DNA of 64,000 bases from JAKAGZ01 sp963772675 (GTDB taxonomy: Bacteria; Bacteroidota; Ignavibacteria; Ignavibacteriales; Ignavibacteriaceae), in the NCBI GenBank assembly GCA_963772675.1, contig CAVYYF010000003.1, positions 177,664 through 241,663 of the forward strand. Reading direction: 5' to 3'. The notes under the pieces are model-generated. The model was given only the letters and a program-made list of their open reading frames with translations. It ran no database searches and was not told the DNA's origin. Made by a program: the position numbers and the translations under genes. Every line of letters begins with the position of its first letter. Within the stretch, counting starts at the first letter, position 1. Shown in pieces: positions 46,453 through 55,199 of this stretch.

Positions 46453-47106
46453 TCAATCACTATTTGTTGAATCAGTTTCTGAACTTGCCTCAATTGTCTT
46501 CGGAGCTTTTTCAGCCATCCATTTATCAAAGTCTTTTTGCGGAATAACCTTTACTGCTGAATACATATACGAGTGATTCAAGCCACAGTATTCAGCACAA
46601 AGCACCTGGTAAGTTCCAAGTTCCTGCGCTCTGAACCACGCAAAGTTGGTCCTGGAAGGTATACAATCTCTTTTAATACGGAATGCCGGTACATAAAACG
46701 AATGGTCAACATCTATAGAATGCAGGAGAACTTTTACATTCCTATTTAATGGGACATATAAGGTATCGCTCTCCACACCATTAGCATATTTATAGCTCCA
46801 TTTCCACATCTGGGCTGTAACATTCACTACCATAGAATCTTTAGGAGGAGTTGTTAAATCTTTATAACCCGTCCAGCCCATCCAGAACATTCCTAGCGCA
46901 ATCAAAGTTGGTATTACAGTCCAGGTAATTTCAAGTGCTGTGCTGCCGTGAAAATTAACAGCTTTTTTATTTCTCTTCCTGTTATATTTTATTACAAACG
47001 TTACCATCGCTATAGTAATCAATAAAAGGAAAAACACACATATAGAAACTAAAATAAAAAAGGTAGTGTTTGTTTCATTAACAAAATTTGATGCTTGTGC
47101 AATCAT
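46453..47106 (-). CDS. coxB: Cytochrome c oxidase subunit II
   Basis: A 217-residue CuA-containing subunit. Two membrane helices (about 16-40 and 58-78, with WTVIPTLIALGMFWMGW) precede a cupredoxin domain with the full CuA ligand set: H135, C170, E172, C174, H178 and M181 (in CAEYCGLNHSYM). The aromatic electron-entry stretch is WKWSYKY. A cytochrome c fusion, as in some caa3 oxidases, is absent here, so a separate cytochrome must donate electrons. It is 13 bases downstream of the subunit IV gene and just upstream of ctaB. Confidence 0.96.
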   Translation of the reverse strand: MIAQASNFVNETNTTFFILVSICVFFLLLITIAMVTFVIKYNRKRNKKAVNFHGSTALEITWTVIPTLIALGMFWMGWTGYKDLTTPPKDSMVVNVTAQMWKWSYKYANGVESDTLYVPLNRNVKVLLHSIDVDHSFYVPAFRIKRDCIPSRTNFAWFRAQELGTYQVLCAEYCGLNHSYMYSAVKVIPQKDFDKWMAEKAPKTIEASSETDSTNSD

Positions 47107-47119
47107 TGTTTAATTAACC

Positions 47120-47416
47120 TTACATTTTAGAATAATCAGAAAATAATAGAACGATTGAAATAATAATAAAAAAGAGTGCCACTCCCAGGAAGATTTTAAA
47201 TGTTCGGGATTCAGTATTTAAATGCATAAACTCAGTAATAACCAGATAAGATTTTATTGATGCAATTACTAAAGCCATAGTAATAGTTACATCTCCAAGA
47301 TTTACTCCTGCAACAGCAACTGTAATTGCAGTAAGAGTTAATAATCCCATCCATACCAAAATATATCTGCTGTACGAATGACTTGTATGTTCTGATAATT
47401 CGTTATTATTAATCAT
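47120..47416 (-). CDS. Cytochrome c oxidase subunit IV (prokaryotic)
   Basis: A 98-residue protein with three predicted membrane helices and the short length of bacterial oxidase subunit IV (COX4_pro type). The starting ATG at 47416 is 11 bases after the coxC stop. The position in the gene order coxA-coxC-cox4-coxB supports the call, because sequence conservation in this family is weak. The small subunit is thought to help CuB assembly and stability. Confidence 0.85.
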   Translation of the reverse strand: MINNNELSEHTSHSYSRYILVWMGLLTLTAITVAVAGVNLGDVTITMALVIASIKSYLVITEFMHLNTESRTFKIFLGVALFFIIISIVLLFSDYSKM

Positions 47417-47427
47417 AAAAACCTACC

Positions 47428-48051
47428 TCAGGTTATTAAATAGAATAATGGGAAGAGGAAAATCCAGATGATATCAACAAGGTGCCAGTACAATCCGGCA
47501 GCTTCCAATTTTACCATCCTATCAGGTGTAATAACATCCTTAATTGTGAAACGCATCATAAACATAATTACAATCATTCCTATAATAACGTGGAGTCCAT
47601 GTAAACCTGTCATAACATAATAAAGTCCATAAAATAAAATGTGACCCGGAGGCTGACTCAACAATTCAGGAGAGCCGGGGTAATTACCATGATGAATTTC
47701 CGCGGTCCATTCAAAATATTTATTTATAAGAAATATCAATCCGAAAATAACCGTTATTCCCTGCAAAGTAAGAGAAAGTATTTTCTTCCTGTTGCGCAAA
47801 GCAACTATAGAAAGAGCAATCGTCAAACTGCTTGTAAGAAGTATAGCAGTATTAGTTGTTCCTATAAAAACATTCATCGATTTTGCAGCAACATGGAAAT
47901 CGGTCTGATGAAGGAACCTGTAAACCGAATAAACAAAAAACAAACCTCCGAAAAGGATCAATTCAGTAAACAAGAAGAGCCACATTCCCATTCTTGCGCC
48001 TACATCATCTCTATGGACGTGAGTTGTTACCGTTTGTTCATGAGTACTCAC
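47428..48051 (-). CDS. coxC: Cytochrome c oxidase subunit III
   Basis: A 207-residue heme-copper oxidase subunit III of the five-helix type (short form), with the family strings GMWLFLFTELILFGGLF near residue 22 and HGLHVIIGM and AAGLYWHLVDIIWIFLFPLFY near the end (quoted in parts; residues about 150-205). The start is GTG at 48051, overlapping the coxA stop (GTGA). GGAGG lies 4 bases upstream, which supports this start. Confidence 0.95.
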   Translation of the reverse strand: MSTHEQTVTTHVHRDDVGARMGMWLFLFTELILFGGLFFVYSVYRFLHQTDFHVAAKSMNVFIGTTNTAILLTSSLTIALSIVALRNRKKILSLTLQGITVIFGLIFLINKYFEWTAEIHHGNYPGSPELLSQPPGHILFYGLYYVMTGLHGLHVIIGMIVIMFMMRFTIKDVITPDRMVKLEAAGLYWHLVDIIWIFLFPLFYLIT

Positions 48052-49700
48052 TTTACCTCCTCTAATTCTATGTCATTCTGTTTGTATTCGTAGGGTCCGT
48101 TGATCACATCCGGAATTTTATCAAAATTTGTTAACGGTGGAGGAGTTGGAACAGTCCATTCGAGTGTTTCTCCGCCCCACAAATTTCTTTCGGTTATTCT
48201 TGGACCATTAATGGCTGACTTAAGTAAATTGTAAAACATCATTAATATTCCAGCTATCATTATCCACGATCCTACAGTTGAAATTACATGATATACCTGG
48301 AACTGAGGTAAATAATGGTAAGATCTTCTTGGCATTCCCAACCAGCCCATAATGAAAAACGGAAAGTAAAGGATATTAAATCCTGTAAATATTATCCAGA
48401 ATGCAACCTTTGCAAATTTCATATTATACATTTTGCCAATCATCTTAGGAAGCCAATAATGGAGCGCAGCAAAAATTCCAAAACCCGCTGTACCAAAAAC
48501 AACATAATGAATGTGACCTACAATGAAATATGTATCGGTTAAATGAATATCTACTGAAAGAGCACCCTGAATTATTCCGGTTAAGCCGCCAATAGTAAAG
48601 AGAAAAATAAATGCCAGTGCATAAAGCATCGGTGCATCGAGTTGTATAGAGCCTTTATATAAAGTCGCCGTCCAGTTGAATACTTTAATAGCGCTTGGTA
48701 TTGCCACCATAAATGTTAAAAGTGAAAATATAAATTCTGCTGAATCGCTCATACCAACTGCAAACATATGATGCGCCCAAACCAGGGATCCAAAGACAGC
48801 TATTGCCAAACTTGAATAAGCAATAAATTTATAACCAAATATCGTTCTATGTGAAAAGGTAGGGATTATTTCTGAAATAACACCCATCGATGGAACCGCC
48901 ATTATATAAACAGCTGGATGAGAGTAAATCCAGAACAGGTGCTGAAATAATATAGGATCACCGCCTAATGCAGGATCAAAAATTCCAACTCCAAAAACTC
49001 TTTCAACAATCACAAGCAAAAGTGTAATTCCGATAATCGGAGTAACGATTACCTGTATCCATCCTGTTGCATAAAGCCCCCAGGAGAATAACGGCATTTT
49101 GAACCAGTCCATTCCCGGAGCTCTTAACCTGTGAATAGTAGTTATAAAATTCAATCCAGTAAGAATGGAAGAGAATCCTAAAATAAAAACTGCTGATAGC
49201 GTGATAATCATATTGGTGCTGGTTCTTACGCTGTAAGGAATGTAAAAAGTCCAGCCCGTATCAGGTGCACCGCCAGGTAAAAAGATTGCAAGAATAATTA
49301 AAATACCGCCTATTATATATAGATACCACGACAGTAAATTAAGTCTCGGAAAAGCCACATCTTCCGCTCCGATCATAATCGGCAGAAAGAAATTACCGAA
49401 TACAGCCGGAATACCGGGGATCACAAAAATAAAGAGCATTATTACCCCGTGCAGAGTAAAGAATGCGTTATAAGTTTGTGGCCCAACGATGGTTCCTTCA
49501 GGGGTCAATAATTCAATTCTTATCAATCCGCCCAGCGTCATTCCAACAAGGAACCAGCTAAGCAAGGCAACCATATAAAGGATGCCTATCCTTTTATGAT
49601 CAGTTGAAAGTATCCAGGCAAATATACCTTTGTGCTTTCCCTTATAATCTAAAAAAGATCCTTGACCATTCGATTCAACGGTCTCAGCAACACCTGCCAT
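48048..49700 (-). CDS. coxA: Cytochrome c oxidase subunit I (A2-type heme-copper oxidase)
   Basis: A 550-residue, 12-helix catalytic subunit that reduces O2 and pumps protons. Metal ligands are present: H84 and H398 for the low-spin heme (HGVIMLF and GHIHYV), H396 for the active-site heme, and H261, H310, H311 for CuB. The helix VI motif reads WIYSHPAVYI with Y259, S260 and the cross-linked Y265. The Glu of classical A1 oxidases (HPEVY) is replaced by Ala, and the YS pair is the A2 marker first described in the Rhodothermus caa3 enzyme. It is 6 bases downstream of the Sco gene and overlaps coxC by four. Confidence 0.97.
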   Translation of the reverse strand: MAGVAETVESNGQGSFLDYKGKHKGIFAWILSTDHKRIGILYMVALLSWFLVGMTLGGLIRIELLTPEGTIVGPQTYNAFFTLHGVIMLFIFVIPGIPAVFGNFFLPIMIGAEDVAFPRLNLLSWYLYIIGGILIILAIFLPGGAPDTGWTFYIPYSVRTSTNMIITLSAVFILGFSSILTGLNFITTIHRLRAPGMDWFKMPLFSWGLYATGWIQVIVTPIIGITLLLVIVERVFGVGIFDPALGGDPILFQHLFWIYSHPAVYIMAVPSMGVISEIIPTFSHRTIFGYKFIAYSSLAIAVFGSLVWAHHMFAVGMSDSAEFIFSLLTFMVAIPSAIKVFNWTATLYKGSIQLDAPMLYALAFIFLFTIGGLTGIIQGALSVDIHLTDTYFIVGHIHYVVFGTAGFGIFAALHYWLPKMIGKMYNMKFAKVAFWIIFTGFNILYFPFFIMGWLGMPRRSYHYLPQFQVYHVISTVGSWIMIAGILMMFYNLLKSAINGPRITERNLWGGETLEWTVPTPPPLTNFDKIPDVINGPYEYKQNDIELEEVK

Positions 49701-49706
49701 AAAAAT

Positions 49707-50516
49707 CTACCTCTTTTTACTTTTAACTTTCCCGGGTTTTTTAGCCCTTAAATAAACTACAAATACTCCAACCAATAATAACGTTCCCACACCAAAAATA
49801 TTTAATAAGTTAATAACATATTTTTTGTCAGCGGGATCATAACTAAAACAAAAAGCTAACAATTTACCTACCGTAGGCATCACTTTTCCTTGTGATGCAT
49901 CAAGCACGGCCATCTTAAAATCGAAAGGTAAAATTCCAAACTCACCTTTCTTATTATAATCCGGATAAAGATAGCGGCTTATTTTTCCACCTGGTGAAAT
50001 GAAAATCACACAGGTTGTATGAATAAACTGTGTACCGACTCTTTCAAAATGAAAACCGGCTGCCTCAGTAGTGTGATAAATATTAACGCTGTCACCTGTC
50101 AGAAACTTCCAGGCATCATTCGGGAAAGGTTTATTTATCATGCTCAAAAAATTCTGTTTCTTCTCAGCAGCAACCTTTGGATTTTCCCGATTATCAAAAC
50201 TTATTGTAACAATATCATAATCCTTCCCAGGCACAAGATCGGATTCGTTTACTATGTTTGACAACTCCGACATTAACGGGCTGCAAATTCCCGGGCACTT
50301 ATAATAAACGAATGCCAGTACAGTGGTTTTATTTACAATATCTTTAAGAACAACTTTTTTACCGTTAGCATCAAAAAAAACTGCATTCATTGGAAGTTGT
50401 TTCCCAAGATGCTCTTCAATATCTATCTTTTGTTTAGCCTGAATATCATTTAATAATAAGCCACTTGAACCTGCTACCAAAAAAATGAACAACGTTAATT
50501 TTGCAACCTTGTTCAT
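49707..50516 (-). CDS. SCO1/SenC family copper chaperone
   Basis: A 269-residue membrane-anchored thioredoxin-like protein that delivers copper to the CuA site of oxidase subunit II. The CxxxC motif is CPGIC (Cys74 and Cys78 counted from ATG) and the copper-binding His lies in FIHTTCVIFI. A signal or anchor segment is at the N-terminus and an extra C-terminal helix at about 243-262 (less usual for the family). ATG 50516 is chosen; the preceding TTG at 50519 is also within reach of the GGAGG site. It sits between the cytochrome c gene and coxA. Confidence 0.92.
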   Translation of the reverse strand: MNKVAKLTLFIFLVAGSSGLLLNDIQAKQKIDIEEHLGKQLPMNAVFFDANGKKVVLKDIVNKTTVLAFVYYKCPGICSPLMSELSNIVNESDLVPGKDYDIVTISFDNRENPKVAAEKKQNFLSMINKPFPNDAWKFLTGDSVNIYHTTEAAGFHFERVGTQFIHTTCVIFISPGGKISRYLYPDYNKKGEFGILPFDFKMAVLDASQGKVMPTVGKLLAFCFSYDPADKKYVINLLNIFGVGTLLLVGVFVVYLRAKKPGKVKSKKR

Positions 50517-50541
50517 CAAAATTTACCTCCTCGTAATCTAA

Positions 50542-51474
50542 TCACATATACTTGCTTAAATACCTATAAAGCGTATCCCAATCATTACCATTTAAATTGA
50601 AAACTTTTTCGTTAAATCCATCCTGATGCACTTCATTAACAACGAGGTTTATAAAGGATTGTTCGTTCATTCTCCAATCTGATGCATTGCTTAAAATTGC
50701 AAGAGCTTTGAATTCATTTGATGTAACATTCTTGAATAATTTAGCTCCAGCATCACTTATATTATTGTTTATTGAATTAACAGTATTAATAATTTTCTGA
50801 TACCTGTTTGCATTTTCTTTTACGATAATATCTTCAGCAACACTTGTCGGAATTTGTGCCGGTACCATTTTGCCTTGCGATAAATTATACGTAAGATCCA
50901 GCATCATTAAATCGGAATCAGTGTTTTCCGGAGGATTCTTAATAAAGATAGCACGAATATATGCAGCTAATGCAAATAAATCTTCCGGTTTCATATATGA
51001 ATATGATGCCATTGCACTGCCCTTAATTCCTTCCTGCAAAGTCTTATAAATATCAGAAGAGGTTTGCCCATTTATCCAATTTGCATTGCTTGTATAATTT
51101 CTTGGCGGTGGATTTAAACCTGCAGATGCCGGCCCATCACCTTTACCATCCGTTCCGTGACAGGAAGAACAATTTGCGGAATATAAATCTTTTCCCTTAG
51201 CAATTAATTCAGGTGTAGCGTTTTTCATATTCTCAACATCAACTGGTGGAATTACCTGCGCTTTCTTAAATGTTAAATCCTGCTGAGTAGCAGTAGTATC
51301 AGGAAGTTGCGGAGGGACTCCCTTCCTGGTTATAAAATTAAAATTGCTAACATATAATAGTCCAATTACAAGTCCTATTACCAGCAAATACGGATAAGCA
51401 AACGCCAATATTGTAACAGGATTCTTTTTCGCTTCTTCTATTTTTTGTTTTATGCTTTTTTCAAAAATGCTCAT
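50542..51474 (-). CDS. Membrane-anchored monoheme cytochrome c of the ACIII/caa3 cluster
   Basis: A 310-residue protein with one N-terminal helix (about 21-43) and a cytochrome c domain whose heme motif CSSCH is at residues 102-106, followed by GTDGKGDGPASAG, a typical class I string. The C-terminal ~130 residues are helical, without a second heme motif. It lies between actF and the Sco gene. It may be the electron carrier between ACIII and the oxidase, because coxB has no cytochrome domain. It could also be classed as ActE, but the ActD fusion protein already provides a similar domain. Confidence 0.88.
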   Translation of the reverse strand: MSIFEKSIKQKIEEAKKNPVTILAFAYPYLLVIGLVIGLLYVSNFNFITRKGVPPQLPDTTATQQDLTFKKAQVIPPVDVENMKNATPELIAKGKDLYSANCSSCHGTDGKGDGPASAGLNPPPRNYTSNANWINGQTSSDIYKTLQEGIKGSAMASYSYMKPEDLFALAAYIRAIFIKNPPENTDSDLMMLDLTYNLSQGKMVPAQIPTSVAEDIIVKENANRYQKIINTVNSINNNISDAGAKLFKNVTSNEFKALAILSNASDWRMNEQSFINLVVNEVHQDGFNEKVFNLNGNDWDTLYRYLSKYM

Positions 51475-51489
51475 ATAAACCTATTTAGA

Positions 51490-52680
51490 CTAAAGGTGAA
51501 AATCTAATCCACGTTGTAATTTAGGATCTCCTACTGGAACCAAATTAAATTTCTCCGCCATCTTATTAAATACAAGTAGCAACACTCCTACAAATAATAA
51601 AGGATAAACAAAATCGATCCAGCTAAAAGAATAAACATGATTATTTCTTGACATACTTGGCATAATCAGCCAGTATATATCAAGAAAGTGCACACATAAA
51701 ATCCAGATAGACATAAATTTTAATCGTTTTAGATTAGTCTTTGCCTCGTAAGAAATAAGACCAAAAAATGGAACTATAAAGTGTGTAACTATTAATAGAA
51801 TTGAAATTATCTTCCATCCCCCGTCCCATCTCTGCATAAACCAGAATGTTTCTTCAGGTAAATTTCCATACCATATAAGCATGTATTGTGAAAATGCTAT
51901 ATACCCCCAGAAAACGGTGAACGCAAATAACAATGTACCAAGACTATAAAAATGATCCTTATTGATTGCGGAATGCATGTAGTCTTTTTCTTTTAACTTA
52001 ATTGCACTTAAGGTTAAAACTGCAAGCGCACTCAGGGTTACTCCTGCAAATAAATAGACTCCAAAAATTGTTGAAAACCATTTGGACTCAAGACTCATTA
52101 CCCAGTCAACAGCAATCAAAGTAATAGTAATAGCAAACAAAGGAATAAATATTACCGATAAAGTTATGTTCCTTTTCGTAAGCAACTGATCCTGAACATT
52201 ATCCTGCTTCTGCGAATTTTTAGTGATCATCCAATAAAAGAGACACCACAATAAAATTATCACTACAACTCTTACTACAAAAAACGGAGTATTAAGATAT
52301 GCTGATTTTGCTTCCAACATTTTGTCACCATGGACGAAATTCGCATGCGACCATAAAAATAAATTCCCTGTATTCAGAAATAATGGAATTACAAAAATTA
52401 ATAAAAGCGGTAGAGCTGCCGCGAAGAATTCACTAATCCTTCTGAACGGTGTGCTCCAATCAGCGTTTGCTGCATACTCTAATGCAACCAGGAACAGAGA
52501 ACCGACGGCAATACTTAAGAAGAACAAAAATGAAACGAGGTACGCATAAGATGCTCTGTAACTATTAAACATAAAACCTGCAATGCCCAGCACCAGGCCA
52601 ATACCTGCGAGTATCATTCCGATCTTTTGAACAGATTGCGGCAAATTCTTTTTAACGTAACCGGATTCAATTTTGGACAT
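51490..52680 (-). CDS. actF: Alternative complex III membrane subunit ActF (NrfD-like)
   Basis: A 396-residue polytopic protein with about ten predicted helices, the second NrfD/PsrC-type membrane subunit of alternative complex III, thought to help form a quinol site or proton path. Family strings include the N-terminal GIAGFMFNSYRASYAYLVS and the mid-protein FWGYIAFSQYMLIWYGNLPEETFWF (quoted in parts). Its ATG overlaps the end of the actDE gene by 14 bases. The next gene, a cytochrome c, is 15 bases away. Confidence 0.92.
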   Translation of the reverse strand: MSKIESGYVKKNLPQSVQKIGMILAGIGLVLGIAGFMFNSYRASYAYLVSFLFFLSIAVGSLFLVALEYAANADWSTPFRRISEFFAAALPLLLIFVIPLFLNTGNLFLWSHANFVHGDKMLEAKSAYLNTPFFVVRVVVIILLWCLFYWMITKNSQKQDNVQDQLLTKRNITLSVIFIPLFAITITLIAVDWVMSLESKWFSTIFGVYLFAGVTLSALAVLTLSAIKLKEKDYMHSAINKDHFYSLGTLLFAFTVFWGYIAFSQYMLIWYGNLPEETFWFMQRWDGGWKIISILLIVTHFIVPFFGLISYEAKTNLKRLKFMSIWILCVHFLDIYWLIMPSMSRNNHVYSFSWIDFVYPLLFVGVLLLVFNKMAEKFNLVPVGDPKLQRGLDFHL

Positions 52681-53830
52681 TTGAAACAGACTCCTTATTA
52701 GCTGATGTTAAATCAGATTCTTTAGCGTTTTGTGCTCTCTGTAAAACTCTAATATAATCGACGATAGCCCATCTTTCATCCCGCGTGACCTGTCTTGCAT
52801 AAGAAGGCATAGCATTCTGACCATTAGTTATTATATGGTATATCATGCCATCAGGGTAATTTATAATTTTATCTGAATGAAGAGTTGGACCATTAGGAAA
52901 CTGACCCTGCAGTCTGCTATTGCCATTGCCAAAGTTGCCATGACAAGGACTACAGAAGGTTAAAAATTTTCTCTTCCCAAGATCTAAAACTTGTTTTGTT
53001 GGAATTGTGGGATTCGATAATACCTGTGCCGGGTTTGTCTGTCCTTCATATGGATAAGGCATATAACCTCTGGCAATAGTTCCATCAACAGGAGGACGCA
53101 TACCTTCTCCGTTTGCAAAGATATTACTTCCATCCTGTGCACTTAATTTATCCTGTTTATCCATCCAATCAAATGGAGTGATATACATCAATTTATTAAG
53201 TGTAACATAGGTCATGCCTGAAGTTGCAAGCGCAACAAAAATCAGGAACACGATAAACTTTGGTTCAAACATCCTGTGTTTTTCTTCTTCAGGAAAGTAG
53301 ATACTTTCAATTTTATAAGCTCCAAGCTCATTGAGAAATTCTGTGACTTCAGTTTTATTAAATTTTTCATCTTCAACTTCAATCACTAAACCGTACTTAT
53401 CTGCAGAAACTGCTTTCATGTATTCGGTATCATGCAGAGGATGAGAATTGTTTGGAAGTTTAAAATAAACTGCAATCATCCCAACTACAGTTGAGATCGC
53501 TGCAAAAAGTACTGTAGTTTCAAATGTTATTGGAATAAACGCAGGAATAGCAAGGAAAGGTTTACCACCTACAACTATATTGTAACTTGCTGCATAACAC
53601 CACCACATAAACAAGAATATGAAGGTTGCCCCCGACAATCCAAAGAACAACGTAACGAAACCTATTTTCGACTGTCCCATACCCATTGCACGATCCATTC
53701 CGTGAAGGGGATAGGGGGTATTAGTATCAAATTTTTTATATCCTGCTTCCGTAGTTTTCTTTGCAGCATTGATAATTTCATCAGGTGTTTTAAATAACGC
53801 CGCTAAAGAATGAAGTTTTTTATTAGCCAT
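52667..53830 (-). CDS. ActD-ActE fusion: DUF3341 membrane protein plus cytochrome c
   Basis: A 387-residue protein that joins two ACIII subunits usually encoded apart. Residues 1-about 165 are the DUF3341 (ActD) part with two helices and an alpha/beta cytosolic region; a third helix is near 195-215; the remainder is a cytochrome c domain with heme motif CSPCH at 293-297 and the likely axial Met in NAMPSY. No stop or frame change lies between the parts. ATG 53830 is chosen because GGAGGAG is 6 bases upstream; it overlaps the actC stop by eight bases (ATGGCTAA). The 14-residue upstream extension is unlikely. Confidence 0.88.
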   Translation of the reverse strand: MANKKLHSLAALFKTPDEIINAAKKTTEAGYKKFDTNTPYPLHGMDRAMGMGQSKIGFVTLFFGLSGATFIFLFMWWCYAASYNIVVGGKPFLAIPAFIPITFETTVLFAAISTVVGMIAVYFKLPNNSHPLHDTEYMKAVSADKYGLVIEVEDEKFNKTEVTEFLNELGAYKIESIYFPEEEKHRMFEPKFIVFLIFVALATSGMTYVTLNKLMYITPFDWMDKQDKLSAQDGSNIFANGEGMRPPVDGTIARGYMPYPYEGQTNPAQVLSNPTIPTKQVLDLGKRKFLTFCSPCHGNFGNGNSRLQGQFPNGPTLHSDKIINYPDGMIYHIITNGQNAMPSYARQVTRDERWAIVDYIRVLQRAQNAKESDLTSANKESVSNVQN

Positions 53831-55199
53831 TATGATCTCCTCCGTGGTGCGATGGTTGAGCACCTTCCACAACTCCTTTAATTTCAGACATAGTTACAAC
53901 CGGTAATGTTCGTGTGAACAAAAGAACAAGCGTAAAGAATAACCCGAAGCTTCCTATCAGGATTGAAAAATCTACCCAGGTCGGAGAGAAATAGCCCCAG
54001 CTTGAAGGCAGGAAATCTCTTTGTAATGAGGAAGCAATAATAATAAATCTTTCAAACCACATACCAACATTTACCAGAATCACTACAAAAAACATAACAG
54101 GTATAGATCTTCTAAATTTTTTGAACCAAAATAATTGCGGGAAAAGTGAATTACAGGAAACCATTATCCAGTAACCCCATGCATAATCTCCAAAAGCCCT
54201 GTTGATTGCAGCATATTGTTCAGTTGGTACACCGCTATACCATGAAATGAAAAATTCCATCAGGTAAGCATATCCTACCATGGAGCCCGTAAGAAGAATA
54301 ATTTTATTCATTCTTTCGAGGTGATCCATAGTAATAACATTTTCGAGATCAAAAACTTTCCTCACAAAAATCAGTGCCGTTACAACCATAGCAAATCCGG
54401 AGAATATAGCTCCTGCAACAAAGTACGGAGGAAATATAGTTGAATGCCAACCGGGTAAAACTGCAACAGCAAAGTCAAAGCTTACAACAGAGTGAACAGA
54501 AAGTACAAGCGGAGTTGCAAGTCCGGCAAGAATCATATAAGTTTTTTCGTAATGTCTCCAATCCCTGTTCGAAAATTTCCAACCCAGACTGAACAAAGAA
54601 TAAACTGTCTTTTTAATTTTTGTGGTTGCCCTGTCTCTTAAAACTGCAAAGTCAGGAATAAGTCCCACATACCAGAACATAAGTGAAACGATAAAGTACG
54701 TAGAGACTGCAAACACATCCCATACTAGAGGAGAAATAAAATTCGGCCATAGGTGATGTGAGTTAGGATAAGGTATTAAATAACCTGCAAGCCACGGACG
54801 ACCGGTATGTATGATAGGAAAAATACCAGCGCAGATTACTGCAAAGATCGTCATTGCTTCGGCAAACCTGGAAATACCTGTTCTCCATTTTTGTCTTAAC
54901 AAATAAAGGATTGCAGATATAAGTGTACCGGCGTGTGCAATACCTACCCAGAATACGAAGTTAGTTATGCCCCAACCCCACGCTACCGGCTGATTATTAC
55001 CCCACTCACCTATACCGTAAAAGAACGTCAATGAAACGCCTATCACGCCAAGCAGTAAAAGTGAAGTTGTAAAAGCCAGTGCAATGAAATATTTTCTACC
55101 GGGCTTTTCATTCATTGGTTTTGAAATGGCATTATCAAGATCTGCCATTGTCAGGTTACCCTGAACCAAGGTTATTTCTTTAGTATAATCTGGACTCAC
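53823..55199 (-). CDS. actC: Alternative complex III membrane subunit ActC (NrfD/PsrC family)
   Basis: A 458-residue protein with about ten membrane helices that probably binds menaquinol and passes electrons to the iron-sulfur subunit ActB. NrfD-family features include the early helix after ALAFTTSLLLLGVIGV and the loop NSHHLWPNFISPLVWDVFAV (about residues 153-172, shortened here). The start is GTG 55199, which shares one base with the actB stop (TAGTG) and has GGAGG 7 bases upstream. It overlaps the actDE start by eight bases. Length and location are standard for ActC. Confidence 0.94.
   Translation of the reverse strand: MSPDYTKEITLVQGNLTMADLDNAISKPMNEKPGRKYFIALAFTTSLLLLGVIGVSLTFFYGIGEWGNNQPVAWGWGITNFVFWVGIAHAGTLISAILYLLRQKWRTGISRFAEAMTIFAVICAGIFPIIHTGRPWLAGYLIPYPNSHHLWPNFISPLVWDVFAVSTYFIVSLMFWYVGLIPDFAVLRDRATTKIKKTVYSLFSLGWKFSNRDWRHYEKTYMILAGLATPLVLSVHSVVSFDFAVAVLPGWHSTIFPPYFVAGAIFSGFAMVVTALIFVRKVFDLENVITMDHLERMNKIILLTGSMVGYAYLMEFFISWYSGVPTEQYAAINRAFGDYAWGYWIMVSCNSLFPQLFWFKKFRRSIPVMFFVVILVNVGMWFERFIIIASSLQRDFLPSSWGYFSPTWVDFSILIGSFGLFFTLVLLFTRTLPVVTMSEIKGVVEGAQPSHHGGDHNG
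53837..53843 (-). promoter_or_regulatory. Ribosome-binding site that sets the start of the ActD-ActE fusion
   Basis: GGAGGAG on the minus strand ends 6 bases before ATG 53830, inside the end of actC. It decides between this ATG and an in-frame ATG 42 bases upstream. Confidence 0.8.
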
